Part shown: positions 25,539 through 39,672 of the stretch, in pieces
How positions within the stretch are numbered: position 1 is the stretch's first letter
Layout: every line of letters starts with the position of its first letter
From: Membranipora membranacea
Lineage: Eukaryota > Bryozoa > Gymnolaemata > Cheilostomatida > Membraniporidae
Direction of reading: 5' to 3'
Assembly (NCBI GenBank): GCA_914767715.1
Contig: OU612065.1
Location: 11,408,001-11,472,000 of the forward strand
Length of the DNA stretch: 64,000 bases
The notes under the pieces: model-generated
Databases searched by the model: none
Told to the model about the DNA's origin: nothing
What the model saw: the letters and a program-made list of their open reading frames with translations, nothing else
Program-made: the position numbers and the translations under genes

Positions 25539-27540
25539 CAGACAGAGAGTGTTTCCACCGCTTTTTTACACCGAACTATCAGCCGTAAAATGCTTCCGTT
25601 ATAGGCAGAAAACCGATGATTCTTAGGTCAGACTGCTAACTGACACTTCCATGTTTTGCTCTGCAAATTGATGTTTCATCTATGGAGATCTATTTTAAAG
25701 TGACAGTGGACTTGTAGGAACATATTTGACATGCTAGTCAAAAATTCAACCTCACCAGTAGGTAAAAATACCTACAGAAATAATAGAAGCTATTTCTCAT
25801 AATGGAGTAGCTGTAGGAGGATTCCTTGTCGTACAATATTGAGCTTGAATCTAAAACTTGCTCACTATGAAAGAAAAGAACATTATTTCTTATTAGATTT
25901 AACCGAGAGAAAGCTTGTTATTGTCTTATCACTGGTTATTCTTCAGCACCCTTTGCTAGAGCGAGACAATATGACCACACAGTAAGGATAATATATGCTT
26001 ACTCTGCGATATTACCTGCGATATTACCTGCGATATTACAGTACAATGTTATAGATGTTGGGATGACAGGAATAGTTTGGCTGAACTTTTCTCTGTTTCG
26101 ACATCCTGAGTGTGTATCAGTTATTTCGCTGGCAATGATTACCATTAAAACAACAGATCATAATGGTTTGTTTTATTAGGGACCTGCAGCTGTTTATAAC
26201 TTGTCCTGATTATTTTGAGATTTTATTGATGTGAAATGTTATGTTATTACAAGTGTGTTTTGTCACTTGTGATAATTGTTTACACAAAAGCAGCCAAACA
26301 GAGATATCAAAGAAATGTTACACACATTTTTTCGGTGATAACTGATAAACCTGCCAGCTATGCGTGCATTATCGATAAAGGGCTAGGCGTGAGAGAGTGC
26401 TAACAGAATATCTAGTCTCTGTTTGTTTTTCAACCAGGAATTACTGCCAAATAAATTACAGGGACAAAAAAATAGGCATCCCATTTTATCCGGTTATGTC
26501 ATCAGCAGCTAATGACAGATATGTTTATCGACTAGTTAACCATTGTTAGCATTCTCCCAAAGCCAATGAACCATCCACAATAGCACATGTACACACATAA
26601 AAATTTTAATGTATCCAACAGGCCTTGTTTATTTTGGGAGAAGGTCATGAATATATGATACTGTAACTTATATGATACTCTGCACATATCTAGTTTATGG
26701 TCGGAACTGGACTGGTTGTACTCATGTCTTTCACCAACCTTCACTTCTTCATGACAACAAATAACCACTTAGTGTCATCAGATCACCACAACTGTAACCG
26801 TCGAAATTTCAGTGCTTTCTTGATTGATTAGCTGTGAGTAAGCTGTGTAGGGGATACACTAGTAGGCTACGTTGCACCCCAGCAACCTCGTGAGAATTTT
26901 ATTATTGTGGTGATAGTCTGATTCTTCATGTATTGGCCATCAAAGCTGTTGATGTGTTGAAAAAAAAACAACAATTTAAGTTCATCTGCTCTTATGATGA
27001 TTCATGAAGTTTGAAATGAATATAGGTTTAACCTTTGCGATATAAATCTGCTGCGTTAGCTCATGGTAAGAATAAACTCCTCCATCACGCAACATTCTGC
27101 ATGTGCAGAAAGACCTGACACAATCTGTCATACCAGGTTAAAGTATGTCCATATTTCAGGAACACCAAATCATTGACTAAAATACATGATCTATGACACC
27201 TCTTTGATCTTAATCTTTTGATAATCAGGACGAGGTTCTAACCAACTCAGGAAAATTTGGAATCCAACCCATATCGCCCTCTTCAACTGTCTACTGTGCC
27301 TTGTAAAAAATGTTTGCATAGGTAGAAGGATGGAATATGTTAACAATACGTAACAATGAAATTTAATTAAGGTTTGTCCATGTAATTTATCCAAGGTGCT
27401 AGGTGTGCTGTGAACGGCTGACCACAAATTCTCGAGCCGACAGCGACAGTCTGAACACCCTATCATATTGCTAACTGGGAATAAAATCAATTTTGCCCAG
27501 AAACAGCATGTTATAAAAATGGTGTGGTGTATGCAGGAGA
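25539..27540. other. Spacer downstream of ZNG1, no gene seen
   Basis: AT-rich sequence with only short chance frames. It includes the ZNG1 3' untranslated region and a short triple GCGATATTACCT repeat near 26008-26040. I recognise no exon on either strand. Confidence 0.55.
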
Positions 27541-27544
27541 CAGA

Positions 27545-28085
27545 TTTTTGATTTTGATTGATATTAACTTTATTAAACCGTTCAAAAATTTTTGTTTGAA
27601 AAAACATTTGTATCAGAACATGTTTTACATTAGTGTGATGATTCCAGTGGTTCCAGTCATTTCAATTTACACTCCATATTTATAAAACACAGTGTTATAG
27701 AGGGATTCTGTTTTGAATCGTTTTATCATTACATCTGGTAGTCTGCTTGAGTGTCTGCGTACAGTGGATTGCCTCAGTGGAATCAGGTCAGCTAACCGGT
27801 GGTTGGGATCAGCTTTCACCTTGCTGCTATATGCGCTACTCAGATCACTCATGTACTGTTCTAGTGTCGGTAGACCACTTGCTGCTAGTCTGTCTGTGTA
27901 GTGTTCTAGATTAGGATAGATGGTTTTTAGACATCGTTTCTGAATATGTTCTAGACTGTCTATGTCATACTGGGTGGCTGACGGGAACCAAGCCGGATAT
28001 GCATAGGTCAGAAGCGATCTGACGATGCTAGCATAGTATTTGCAGAGCCCTATGGTGTTATTATATATGTCTGTTTTAGGTACTT
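27545..28085 (-). mobile_element. LINE fragment, reverse transcriptase C-terminal part
   Basis: Read on the minus strand from about 28080, the frame gives SLLTYAYPAWFPSATQYDID, SLEHIQKRCLKTIYP and LAASGLPTLEQYMSDL, and ends after VFYKYGV at 27667. This is the typical tail of a CR1/L2-type polymerase (polymerase end, HIQKR, short basic tail). It is 5'-truncated. The following AATAAAGTTAATATC on the minus strand near 27555 may be its 3' untranslated region. The reading frame is largely intact, so the insertion is fairly young. Confidence 0.85.
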
Positions 28086-28265
28086 TGTTTGTTAAAAATA
28101 GTCATTGCAGTGAAGGCTATAATAATATGGCTGCAGTGGTGGCAATGACTATTTAGTATCTTTAGTGGTGGTTGCTTTCAGAGGTTAGGTTAGCTGACTT
28201 CAATAATGCGATCAAAATTGTGCAAGTGAGCTAATGATGTCATTGGGCGATGGAATTGAAGGGAG

Positions 28266-28358
28266 CCAATCACAGCGGCTGCTTCTGTAGTTTAATACGT
28301 TGAGCTATTAAAGTGAATAACTTCACAGCTCAAGGTGCAATCATTGCATCGCTATAAA
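28266..28358 (+). promoter_or_regulatory. FoxD promoter: CCAAT and TATA boxes
   Basis: CCAAT at 28266-28270 lies about 85 bp before CTATAAA at 28352-28358. A start of transcription near 28383-28390 would give a 5' leader of about 100 nt before the ATG at 28491. One short upstream frame (ATGGTCAAATG... ending TAA) begins at about 28371 and would be in the leader only if transcription starts earlier. Confidence 0.65.
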
Positions 28359-28490
28359 CACACCTCTATTATGGTCAAATGTTGCCAATAAAAGGGTTGC
28401 TATTTCAGTGTCTTGTTCATATCACATATCAAACTCATTCAATAACAACCGAACATTTTGGTTAGAGAAATTGCTCACTGTAACTTGACT

Positions 28491-30700
<2,210 letters not shown>

Positions 30701-32212
30701 GGAAACTTTGCTCTTTGGCTGATCAAAACTTCTTTCTGATTGTAACTTTTTCATAGAATTAATAATTTCTGAAGTTTCAGCTGGATTCTGAAACGAGTAA
30801 AAACACACAGCTATCTATTCCCCTCCATTTTCTGCATTTCAATTTTACGTAAGCTCTCATGCCAAATAACCAAAGATTACAGAAAAATCTTACTCTGTTA
30901 TTTATTATTAAGTTTTCAGTTTATATTTATATTTTTGTTGTATATTTTGTTGTGCAATATAGCTAATGTAATATTTGTGTACACAGATGTACATTTACAT
31001 TGGTGTTAGAAGCAGACCCAGTATTAATTTCACTTCAGCTTATATACAGTTTATTCACAGAGTGCTAATTGACCTGGTGTCCATTTGCATTTATTATACG
31101 TTTGTTTAAGTAAATGCTGACTTTTAATAACAATTTACCAGCTCATCACACATAGACCGATAACAATAAATTGAAGTGAATGCGAAACAGAGCATGGATT
31201 CACAAACACAGCATTTCTGTAAAGATTTTATTAATTAATGTCTTGTTAATCTTCACACTAAAAGCATCATCATTATCATTACTTGCAAGCAGTACAATAA
31301 TGCACTAAAATATGGTCTGCAAATCTGCGAACATTTATCTTTATCGAAGATGACACGCACATAAATAAACAGATTAATATTTATCTTGTCTGGAAAAAAA
31401 CCACTTTACTTATGAGAAATACGTGTGCAAGTTGTTCGGAGTTGTCAGATCTCTTACTCCTAAAGCGCGTGTTTGGATGCATGCTAGGTCTGTAAATGAC
31501 CATCTGATTTAGAAAGTTTTACTGTTTTGGCAAAACTGCCAGATGCCAACCCTCACTAACATCTACCAATAAATAGTCAACAATATCATCAGATCATTAC
31601 TGTGCTTTGTCAAGATATAAACCAACATTCCCTACCTGAAAATTACAAGTGGAAAATGCCAAAACTTTATCAAGCATCTTGACCATGCACTTATTGCCTA
31701 GACATTTTTATGACATACTTCAGATAAACTCTATTGCATTATTTATGTAACAGAATTTGAAGTCACAGTTGTTAGTATATAACAACCCAAATATTATCTT
31801 ATGATAGGGGATTTGTTTTACTTGCTCTTGCCTTCTTGCTGACATCAGTGGTGAGCCGGTGCATAATGCTCTGTTTCAATGATGCGAGTTCAAGTGAGTC
31901 AAATTTGTTATGATCACAGCGGCCATGACAGTGGTTGAGTATCTTTGATAATGCAGTTCCTGTTGGTGAGCCAAATCAACACTGCGTTGTAAAAATAGGC
32001 CTACTTATAAAGTAAAAAGGTAGAATGAATGCGTGTAAAAATTGCGCAGTGTAGTTGGGTTGGGTTGACGTAGTACATCGTCATGATTTCATCGCACAGT
32101 GTTTCATTTGTGGCTCTTTGCAGCAGTTTGGTTCATCCACTTAACACTTTCACACCCTGTCCGTAGATGTCATGACATATGTTGAGAGGTTTCGTCAACG
32201 GATGCTTTGGAA
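30701..32212. other. FoxD 3' region and spacer
   Basis: AT-rich non-coding sequence. AATAAA at 31165-31170 could end the FoxD transcript with a 3' untranslated region of about 480 nt. I recognise no exon. Confidence 0.55.
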
Positions 32213-32337
32213 CCTGTCCTCCTGTCCTCCTGTCCTCCTGTCCTCCTGTCCTCCTGTCCTCCTGTCCTCCTGTCCTCCTGTCCTCCTGTCCTCCTGTCCT
32301 CCTGTCCTCCTGTCCTCCTGTCCTCCTGTCCTCCTGT
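32213..32337. repeat. Octamer minisatellite (CCTGTCCT)n
   Basis: About 15-16 perfect head-to-tail copies of the 8-bp unit CCTGTCCT, pyrimidine-rich on the + strand. It creates long fake open frames on both strands that should not be annotated as genes. Confidence 0.98.
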
Positions 32338-35300
32338 TCTGTAGTTTACAGGACTGGAGGAGATGACACAAAGTTTACTTCCATTGTCACCAGGAAAATG
32401 TAGCTGCAACGGATGATTCTCATCATGCACACATTTAAAATAACGTGTGAATGGAATTTAGTATTCAATTATTAACTTCCACAATTTCCAGTGGTGAAAC
32501 TCCATTTGCATTTCACTAACACTTTTGTAACATAGCCTAGCCTAGTTATAATTAGTTAAAAATGTCACTGATTTAAACTGGGTTATACCAAGGACCTGTT
32601 ACTCCTTCGTCATACAAATTTGTCAGTTCTCCAGATCTAAATTTGGATATCTTGGGTGCATCGAATGCTCTCTTTATGAGTAATAATATGAGTATTTAGT
32701 ATTGCAATTATCTTTTGACAATGGCACATGGCTGAAGGTACTTTTGTTGTACAAGTTTTTTGCAAATAAGTACAAATACAATTCAGAATGGAGAGTCATA
32801 TTGAGATTTAAAATATAGTAATGCAATCAGTTAGTCTTAGCAGAGGAATCGGAAGACTAATGGCGACCAAACGAGCAGAAAAAACTGAGATGCTTGCAGT
32901 CGGCAAGCTTCGCATACAAACATACACTGTGTCGTTCGACAGGAAGTTTACTATTTACTATTTACTATTTATCTTTGTCTTCTATATATTTTAGGCTTTT
33001 TAAGTGATTATTGTGGCGCGCTTCAAAATTTTACTTTTTTGGACACTAACGCATATGTTACATCTACTGCGGTATCAGAATTGTGTATTTTGTGCAGAGG
33101 CTGACAGTTTCCTTGTTGAGGGTGAATATTAGTTTTAGGTTTTAGTTTCCTGTTTACCGTAAAAACAAAACTGGATGTAAGTTTGTGATAAGAAGAAAAC
33201 TAATTACTATACGGGGTGTGACAAAGACGTACATTGACCAGTTGAACCAGTCTGTCCAGCTGGTTTTCTATTCACGGGTGCAGTCATGTACCATCATTCT
33301 GATGAGCACATATATCGCCGCTCAATATCTGGACTGGCATAAGATCGGTTGAAATCTGAAGAAATTTCCCTTGAAATCACCAGTCTGGTTTCTTATCTTC
33401 CGCCTGCGGAAAACGTATCTGGATGTGAGATATGGTTTGACATGGAAAATAAAATCGATGTGTTGAAGCATTATGAAATGGTTGATGACAGCAGCTGATA
33501 TGGACATATTTACTGATTAAGTAATTAGTCATCAGATTGGAAGCAAACTCATCATTCCACCATCTCATACATTTATTATTCGATCCGTCCAGAAAACAAT
33601 TTGGTAGTCGAGTAAAACTTGGCTAAATGGGGAAAGTAACCATCAACCATTTGCAAAATTTCCACTCCGTCCACTCGAATCTAAATGCTGTGTTTATGTT
33701 GCCCTACCAAACAGGGTTTTGAAAATTTTCAACTATAATTCTGTTCAAATAGTGCACCTACCCACCCAACGGTGAGTATTGCTCAGTGTTGTTAGTCAAT
33801 GAACATGAAAAGTTATCACTCAATAGGCCGTAATTACAATCACTAATAAATCTCTAATTTATAAAGAAATCTGAGAGTAATTTAGTTCATGGTTTATTGT
33901 AGAGAGATACACAATTGAATAGAAGTAGGGATCCGATGGATTGACATCTGTTATATTTATAAACAGACCACAAACTTGATGCTGAAGATTTTAGGGATTT
34001 ATGCTTTGCTTTAAATGCTAAATAATTTTAAAGTATGTATTCTATTGTAGTTTTCACAAAAAGAAATAATAATTTAATATCATTTTGTTATCTTGTTATA
34101 TCATAGTTTGGGGAACCTTGTATTTAGAGATGCTTTCGATAGATCTTCATAGCGCTAATCTTTGAATCAGTTCACACAGGAATGTAGGAAATACAATAAA
34201 ATGTGATGATAGTATGCTAGATTATCTCATCTCTTCAAACTTATCAAAACTTTAATCAGCTTCTGTGAGGGTGCTTGTCGTTTTGAGTAATACTCTTCTA
34301 GCATCATTAATTTGTAAACTTATGAAGAGAGTGATCTCATTTGGGCCAACTCTCAGTGAAATTTCAAACCGTGCGGCAGTATTGTTGTGTGATTGCGGTC
34401 ATCGTAACAATTTTGTGCATTTCTAACAAAACCTGAAAATTTTGATTTGCAGCTAATCATGTATTCATAAGAATAAATACGCGTGGTGCTTTTTTGATTT
34501 GATTATTGCTTTTTATGAATCACTATAATTGGCCTTAGGAGTAGAATAATTTTCTTTTTATAACAAAACTTTGTTGGGTTTGGTTCTCGCTGAAATGAAT
34601 GCAAGTAAATGAACTCTTCATGGAGATAATCTTCTTATGTCCATATGTCTACCATTTATATTCAAGTTATAGAATTGTTGCGACAACATTTAATTCTTAT
34701 TGTAATAATTTAATGCAGCCTTGTAATCACCATCAATTAAATAAAGTTAAACAGTTTGCGTCTCTAACAAAATTATTTTGATTTTAATGTGTACAAAGAT
34801 TAGAATTTCATCAAGTGAAACAGGCATCCCTCAGGAGACCAGGTTTAAGATAGATCGAAGTACATGTTTACCAAACAACATTGATTAGTCTATGATAGTG
34901 TTCCATGCTGGTCCATTACATATTTCTTATATAATCCTTTTAATGTAATTACAGTTTATACATTTCAATTAATATTATTATTCTTGAACTAAGGAGCCCT
35001 GGACAAAAATGTAAATTGGATGATGGCGCATAACGAGTAATTCCAGATGACTGGGTAATTTAGAACAAACTACTCTCTGACTATTGATTGCCTTCCTCCT
35101 AAAGACTGTACCTGTAGCGAACCCAGTACGGTACCAAGTAAACGCAAAGGGCATTGTTTGTATGCTACTCATTCTTTTGTTTTTGTCAGAAACTGATGAT
35201 ATTACTGTAGAAAATGAGTTGATACCAGCCTTACTCATAAATTTCAACGTCTATGAAGACATTCTTGCAAGAATCATAGCGATGGAAATCATCTTTCTGG

Positions 35301-38300
35301 AAATTGTGGCTGGATTTTGGCCGACCGGGCAACCGGCTCAGGTACTGGTACTGGAGTAAAATGTGAACCGGTCACCGCTCAATGAGCTGACTTGGTAATA
35401 AGTCTTTGAGATTATGGTAACTGTATATTTCCAGTTGACTGTAGTTATGTCGTACTTATGAGTTGTGACTCTACTATTTGTAAACCAGAATGTTTCCATT
35501 TGGGAGAGGATGAGTTATAAATATCCTGGCGAATAAGTGATGTAACGCATTTGAAACAAGGCATAGTACACAATGATAGTATGACGCCCATTTTCTGTAT
35601 TAGATCTTGTGGAATATTTGTGTTACTCAAGAAATGAATTGAACGGCTATGACCTGCTGCTCTACAGATGACATGATTTGTCACACAGTAAGTCAATTTG
35701 AGGCAAAGTGATAATTGCCGTCATGAATGCCTCGGATGTCGAGAGTGTTATAAAGATATCCTCTATCTAAACAACCTATTTATATGGTATCACACATTCT
35801 GTGCTAAGCCTAATTTTATCCTTACGACAATGATAGATGGTTTCAAAAAAACAAATAGACATATATACATATCAGTGCAACTTATTTTGTGTAACAAATT
35901 TTGTTCTGAAAAGGATGATTCTCGTTGTATGGTCTGCCACGGGATGACCGCCGCCTATTACTTTCTTTGCATAAGCATAAGAAACCCAAAGACCGTTGCT
36001 GTAGGCCAAATTGACTGGTAGCTGAGGCTGAGCTTATCTGTATTGAATTTGCCATCGCAAGCAGTAATTTTTATCAGCAAAATAGAAATTTGGTGTGATT
36101 ATAATTTTGGTGTTAATGGTTGAACGATCCATTACTCTGCCCTGCCCTGAACAGGGAGGATCTACCACCCTCCCTGCCCTGACCATTATGTAAACCTAAA
36201 ATCAAATGTTGAACAGAAGAGTTGCCTCCTCTTTTACTTGTGCAAACAATTGTAATGCAAAGGTAAACTATCTTTCACGTTCTTTTGATGGGAGGTTTTC
36301 CAGATCACCAAGAATCCTATCCAAACTTGATCACCTTGGTTATCGTCATCTGAATTTCCGGCACTGATTCTGCATTGATACACTGCAAGATGCATGATGG
36401 TGTATTAATATTCACTTCATTGAGAAATAGAAATAAGTTTTAATAAGCACTATGATAAACTGATTGTGGTGAAAGAGGATATAAATGTCAGATAAATAGC
36501 TATCTACTCCTCCACACCAATGTTTTACTTAGGTGTGTTTAGTTTGAACAATATAACCCTTTTAGAGCTTGACAAGTGTGATTGTTTTATCAGTTTTTAG
36601 TACTCAAATATCGTATCTTGAACCAAGGAATATGAAATGGAGACAAATTTCACCTATCAGCAATAATTACATTTTATCAACTTGAAGAAGAGTTCAAATA
36701 AATTCACTTCATATCATAATATTTCGATATGGTATATAAACAAATTTTATAGCCTTGGAACTGTCAGCTATGGACTTTATTGCAAGTCAGTTATCAGGTT
36801 GTCACATTCAACTCTACTGCTACAAGTGATCCAACTTCGAGGCCCAATGCTAGCATGCATTTAACAAAATGTAAATTTTCCAATAACGCCAAACAAACAA
36901 AAAAAGGATAAATGTATCATTTGGATGACTCTGTTGACAACCTCTTGAGTAAATTTGAAAACATAAAGGCTATATACAATGGTGACAAGTGTCTACTTGT
37001 AACACATTATTTTTTACCACTGCAGATCAATATGCTATTGACAGGTAGTGCTTGTCTAAGTGTAGTAAAATTGCTGTAAAGCTTATCACCCAAAATGTTT
37101 AATGTGTTTATATACAAGTTTTGAATTTGTGTACTACATGAAGCATGTTATGTGTCAAGTAAAAATATTTAAATCTTTTCACCGGTCTAAAATATGATGA
37201 CTGTGATGACTGTGAACAATCTTTTTTCCTATGGAAGCAAACTTTGGTACCCTTTTGCGAATTCCTAGTCTTGCTTCAATGTTGGTGCAATAAACATGAC
37301 ACACTAGTCCACTGAACGAGTTATCTATTCGGTAACAGCAAAAGTGTAAAAAACTTTCATAGTATCATTCATGCCATACAGGAACTTCAAAGTTAACAAC
37401 ATTTACAGATGAGAGAGGCCATTGAAGGTCTTCCAATGCGTAAGAAACAACTGCTCAAGTCATAATGAAGCCACAACAAGAGATATTAAAACAGCTTAGA
37501 ATGTGACAGTGAGCTCATAAGTCGAGCTTGATGGCCAGATAAGGCCCAGGGGCTGACTCTATTGTCATCTAACACCATCTCTCTGCTGTTTCTAGCTTCT
37601 GAGACTCAAACACTCTTAAAATGACAACAGACATAATATGACGTTGAGTTATCTTCCCTCTCCGCCTAAGCAAACAACTACGAAGTGGTATGTACTTTCA
37701 TAAGTAGAACAAATTACTTTGAAATTATTGGCACGGATAAAGTGTGAGGGGAACTCAACTCATACTCTAGCCTGTCTTGACAAAACCGGCCAAGCCAACT
37801 CCAGGTACAGTACAGTTTTGGGAATATATCTAATAGAAGTAAATGAGTGTAAGGTAAATACTCACTCCAGTTCCTGAAATCTGCCCAGAGAGGACTGTGA
37901 GATACCCCAAGGGAATTATGTTGAGGTTTCTCCTCAGAAACAAGACTCTAGTAACTCTAGTAAGGTTCTACCATCATCAGGATTAACGGAAATTTAGATC
38001 CCATCCAATGACCTCTTGAAGGGATGTTTACCTATGCTCTAGAAATCATAATTATCAACTTGCACAGAATATGACAAACACAGTTCTTACTATATCATCA
38101 GCTTTTCACCTTAGTAAGTGTAAGAGTATTATGACTTAATAGTATATTGAATGTGGTATTTTTTCCTCCTCATGACAATTCAAAATAGCAGTATATATTT
38201 GAACCAATGTGCTAAAGTATGACACACATTTTTCTGATAAACACACCAAAGTCCAGAGTGTTTACTAACATCAAGTCTAGATAATTAAAATTCCCATTGG

Positions 38301-38670
38301 TTTTGCAGATCAAAAGCAAGATGCATGTGTCATGTTTTTTTCCACTAACCGACATTCATCTGAAATTTAGCATTGACATCCTGTCAGCTTGGTTTTGCAC
38401 ATAAGGCTGTAAGAAATAGGTAGTGGCTTTTGAAATTGTGAATTCTTTGTACAGCATCAGTTCCACCATTCCCAATGACTTTTTCCTGCAGAAGGAAATA
38501 TTTTGGGTGAAATATTTTGAATAAGCCAGCAGAATAAACAATACAGCATTCAGGAATGAAGATTTAGGTTAGGATTTTTATTTTTTAATACTTGATTTGG
38601 CAGTCTAAATCATTTTGGGTAAAATGTTTTACATTTAGTGGCAAAACAGAAAAGAGAGAAAAAAAAAAGA
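32338..38670. other. Long spacer, no gene seen
   Basis: About 6.3 kb of AT-rich sequence with frames of at most about 110 codons on either strand, none with a recognisable domain. No TATA/CCAAT pair like that of FoxD stood out. It could hold FoxD or ankyrin-gene enhancers, which sequence inspection alone cannot show. Confidence 0.5.
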
Positions 38671-38676
38671 AGAAAA

Positions 38677-38890
38677 CTATATAAGTGAGGTGAGATATTT
38701 AAATAGACTGCGTTTAAAACAGGATAGTCTTGTCATTGAACGAAAAGAAACTGGTAAATCATTGTACGATTTCGCGATGGACGTATTAATCTTGATGTCA
38801 TTACATAGATTAAGTTTAAAAATATCTCTCCGTGGATATCTGCTATTAACACTTATGAACAAATTACTCACAAACTCAGGAACAGAACTT
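38677..38890 (-). mobile_element. Remnant of a LINE reverse transcriptase C terminus
   Basis: A minus-strand frame ending at 38677 reads SIAKSYNDLPVSFRSMTRLS then CFKRSLFKYLTSLI. This matches the pattern of polymerase tails in CR1/L2 elements (WN-LP--LR---SL--FK--LK-YL), with Trp changed to Tyr. A stop breaks the frame upstream near 38880. Short and decayed. Confidence 0.5.
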
Positions 38891-39672
38891 GGAACAGAAC
38901 AGGAACTTGCGGGAATGCGGAGAAATAATATTTTTAAATCTTTTAATTTTTAATATGCAAAGAGGATCATTACACAGATCCTCTGGACTTAGAGTTGAGC
39001 AACATTATCTTTGGAGTAAATAAAGTTTGGGCTGCTTTGTGGGTAGTTGTGTACCCTTTGTTTCGGGATGTGCAACTTCTGCATGTTACTAGATCCCTGC
39101 GTAGGCCCGCCGAATAGTCAACAAATTTCATGAATTTCACTAGCCTTCCCAGCACGGCATCATGTATCAATTGGGGAATAGAACGCCGGAGAGAAACAAA
39201 GATCAGACGCAAAATAAAGTTTCAAACCAATAACAAACAAGGTATATAAGGCATGTTGACTCCTACTGAGAAATAATAACTAAGGTTTGTCTAAGCTATG
39301 GGGTCATGACTGTTCAACATCTACACAGGGCTAACCTGATCAAAACAAAGTCGATTAAAGCCCATCGAATTGATAAACCTGCAATGCACATCTAAGGTTG
39401 TTGGTTTACACAGGGATTTTAAACAATTATCTTTGTTAGATTAAAATCAATAATAATTTATTAAATCTTTCAATAGGTATCATTAACATGAAAACAGCAC
39501 TTAGAAGTCTTAGGAATTGAATCCATTATCATGCTGCCATAAATCTAGTCATACACAATAACCACATAGCAACTAAGAGTATAAGGTTCTTATCCTATTC
39601 AGCCTTTCTGCCACAAATCCCTTTATTTGTTCCGGTTTTCCTGTCTGTAGACATTTCTCTCCCAGCAGCAAA

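Noticed and set aside
27191-27607. 138-codon minus-strand frame
   Set aside because: No domain seen; it overlaps the likely 3' untranslated region of the LINE fragment.
32170-32430. Open frames on both strands over the octamer array
   Set aside because: They exist only because an 8-bp repeat without stops is read in all frames.
34978-35359. Overlapping 90-codon frames on both strands
   Set aside because: No family resemblance and no splice-linked partner exons.
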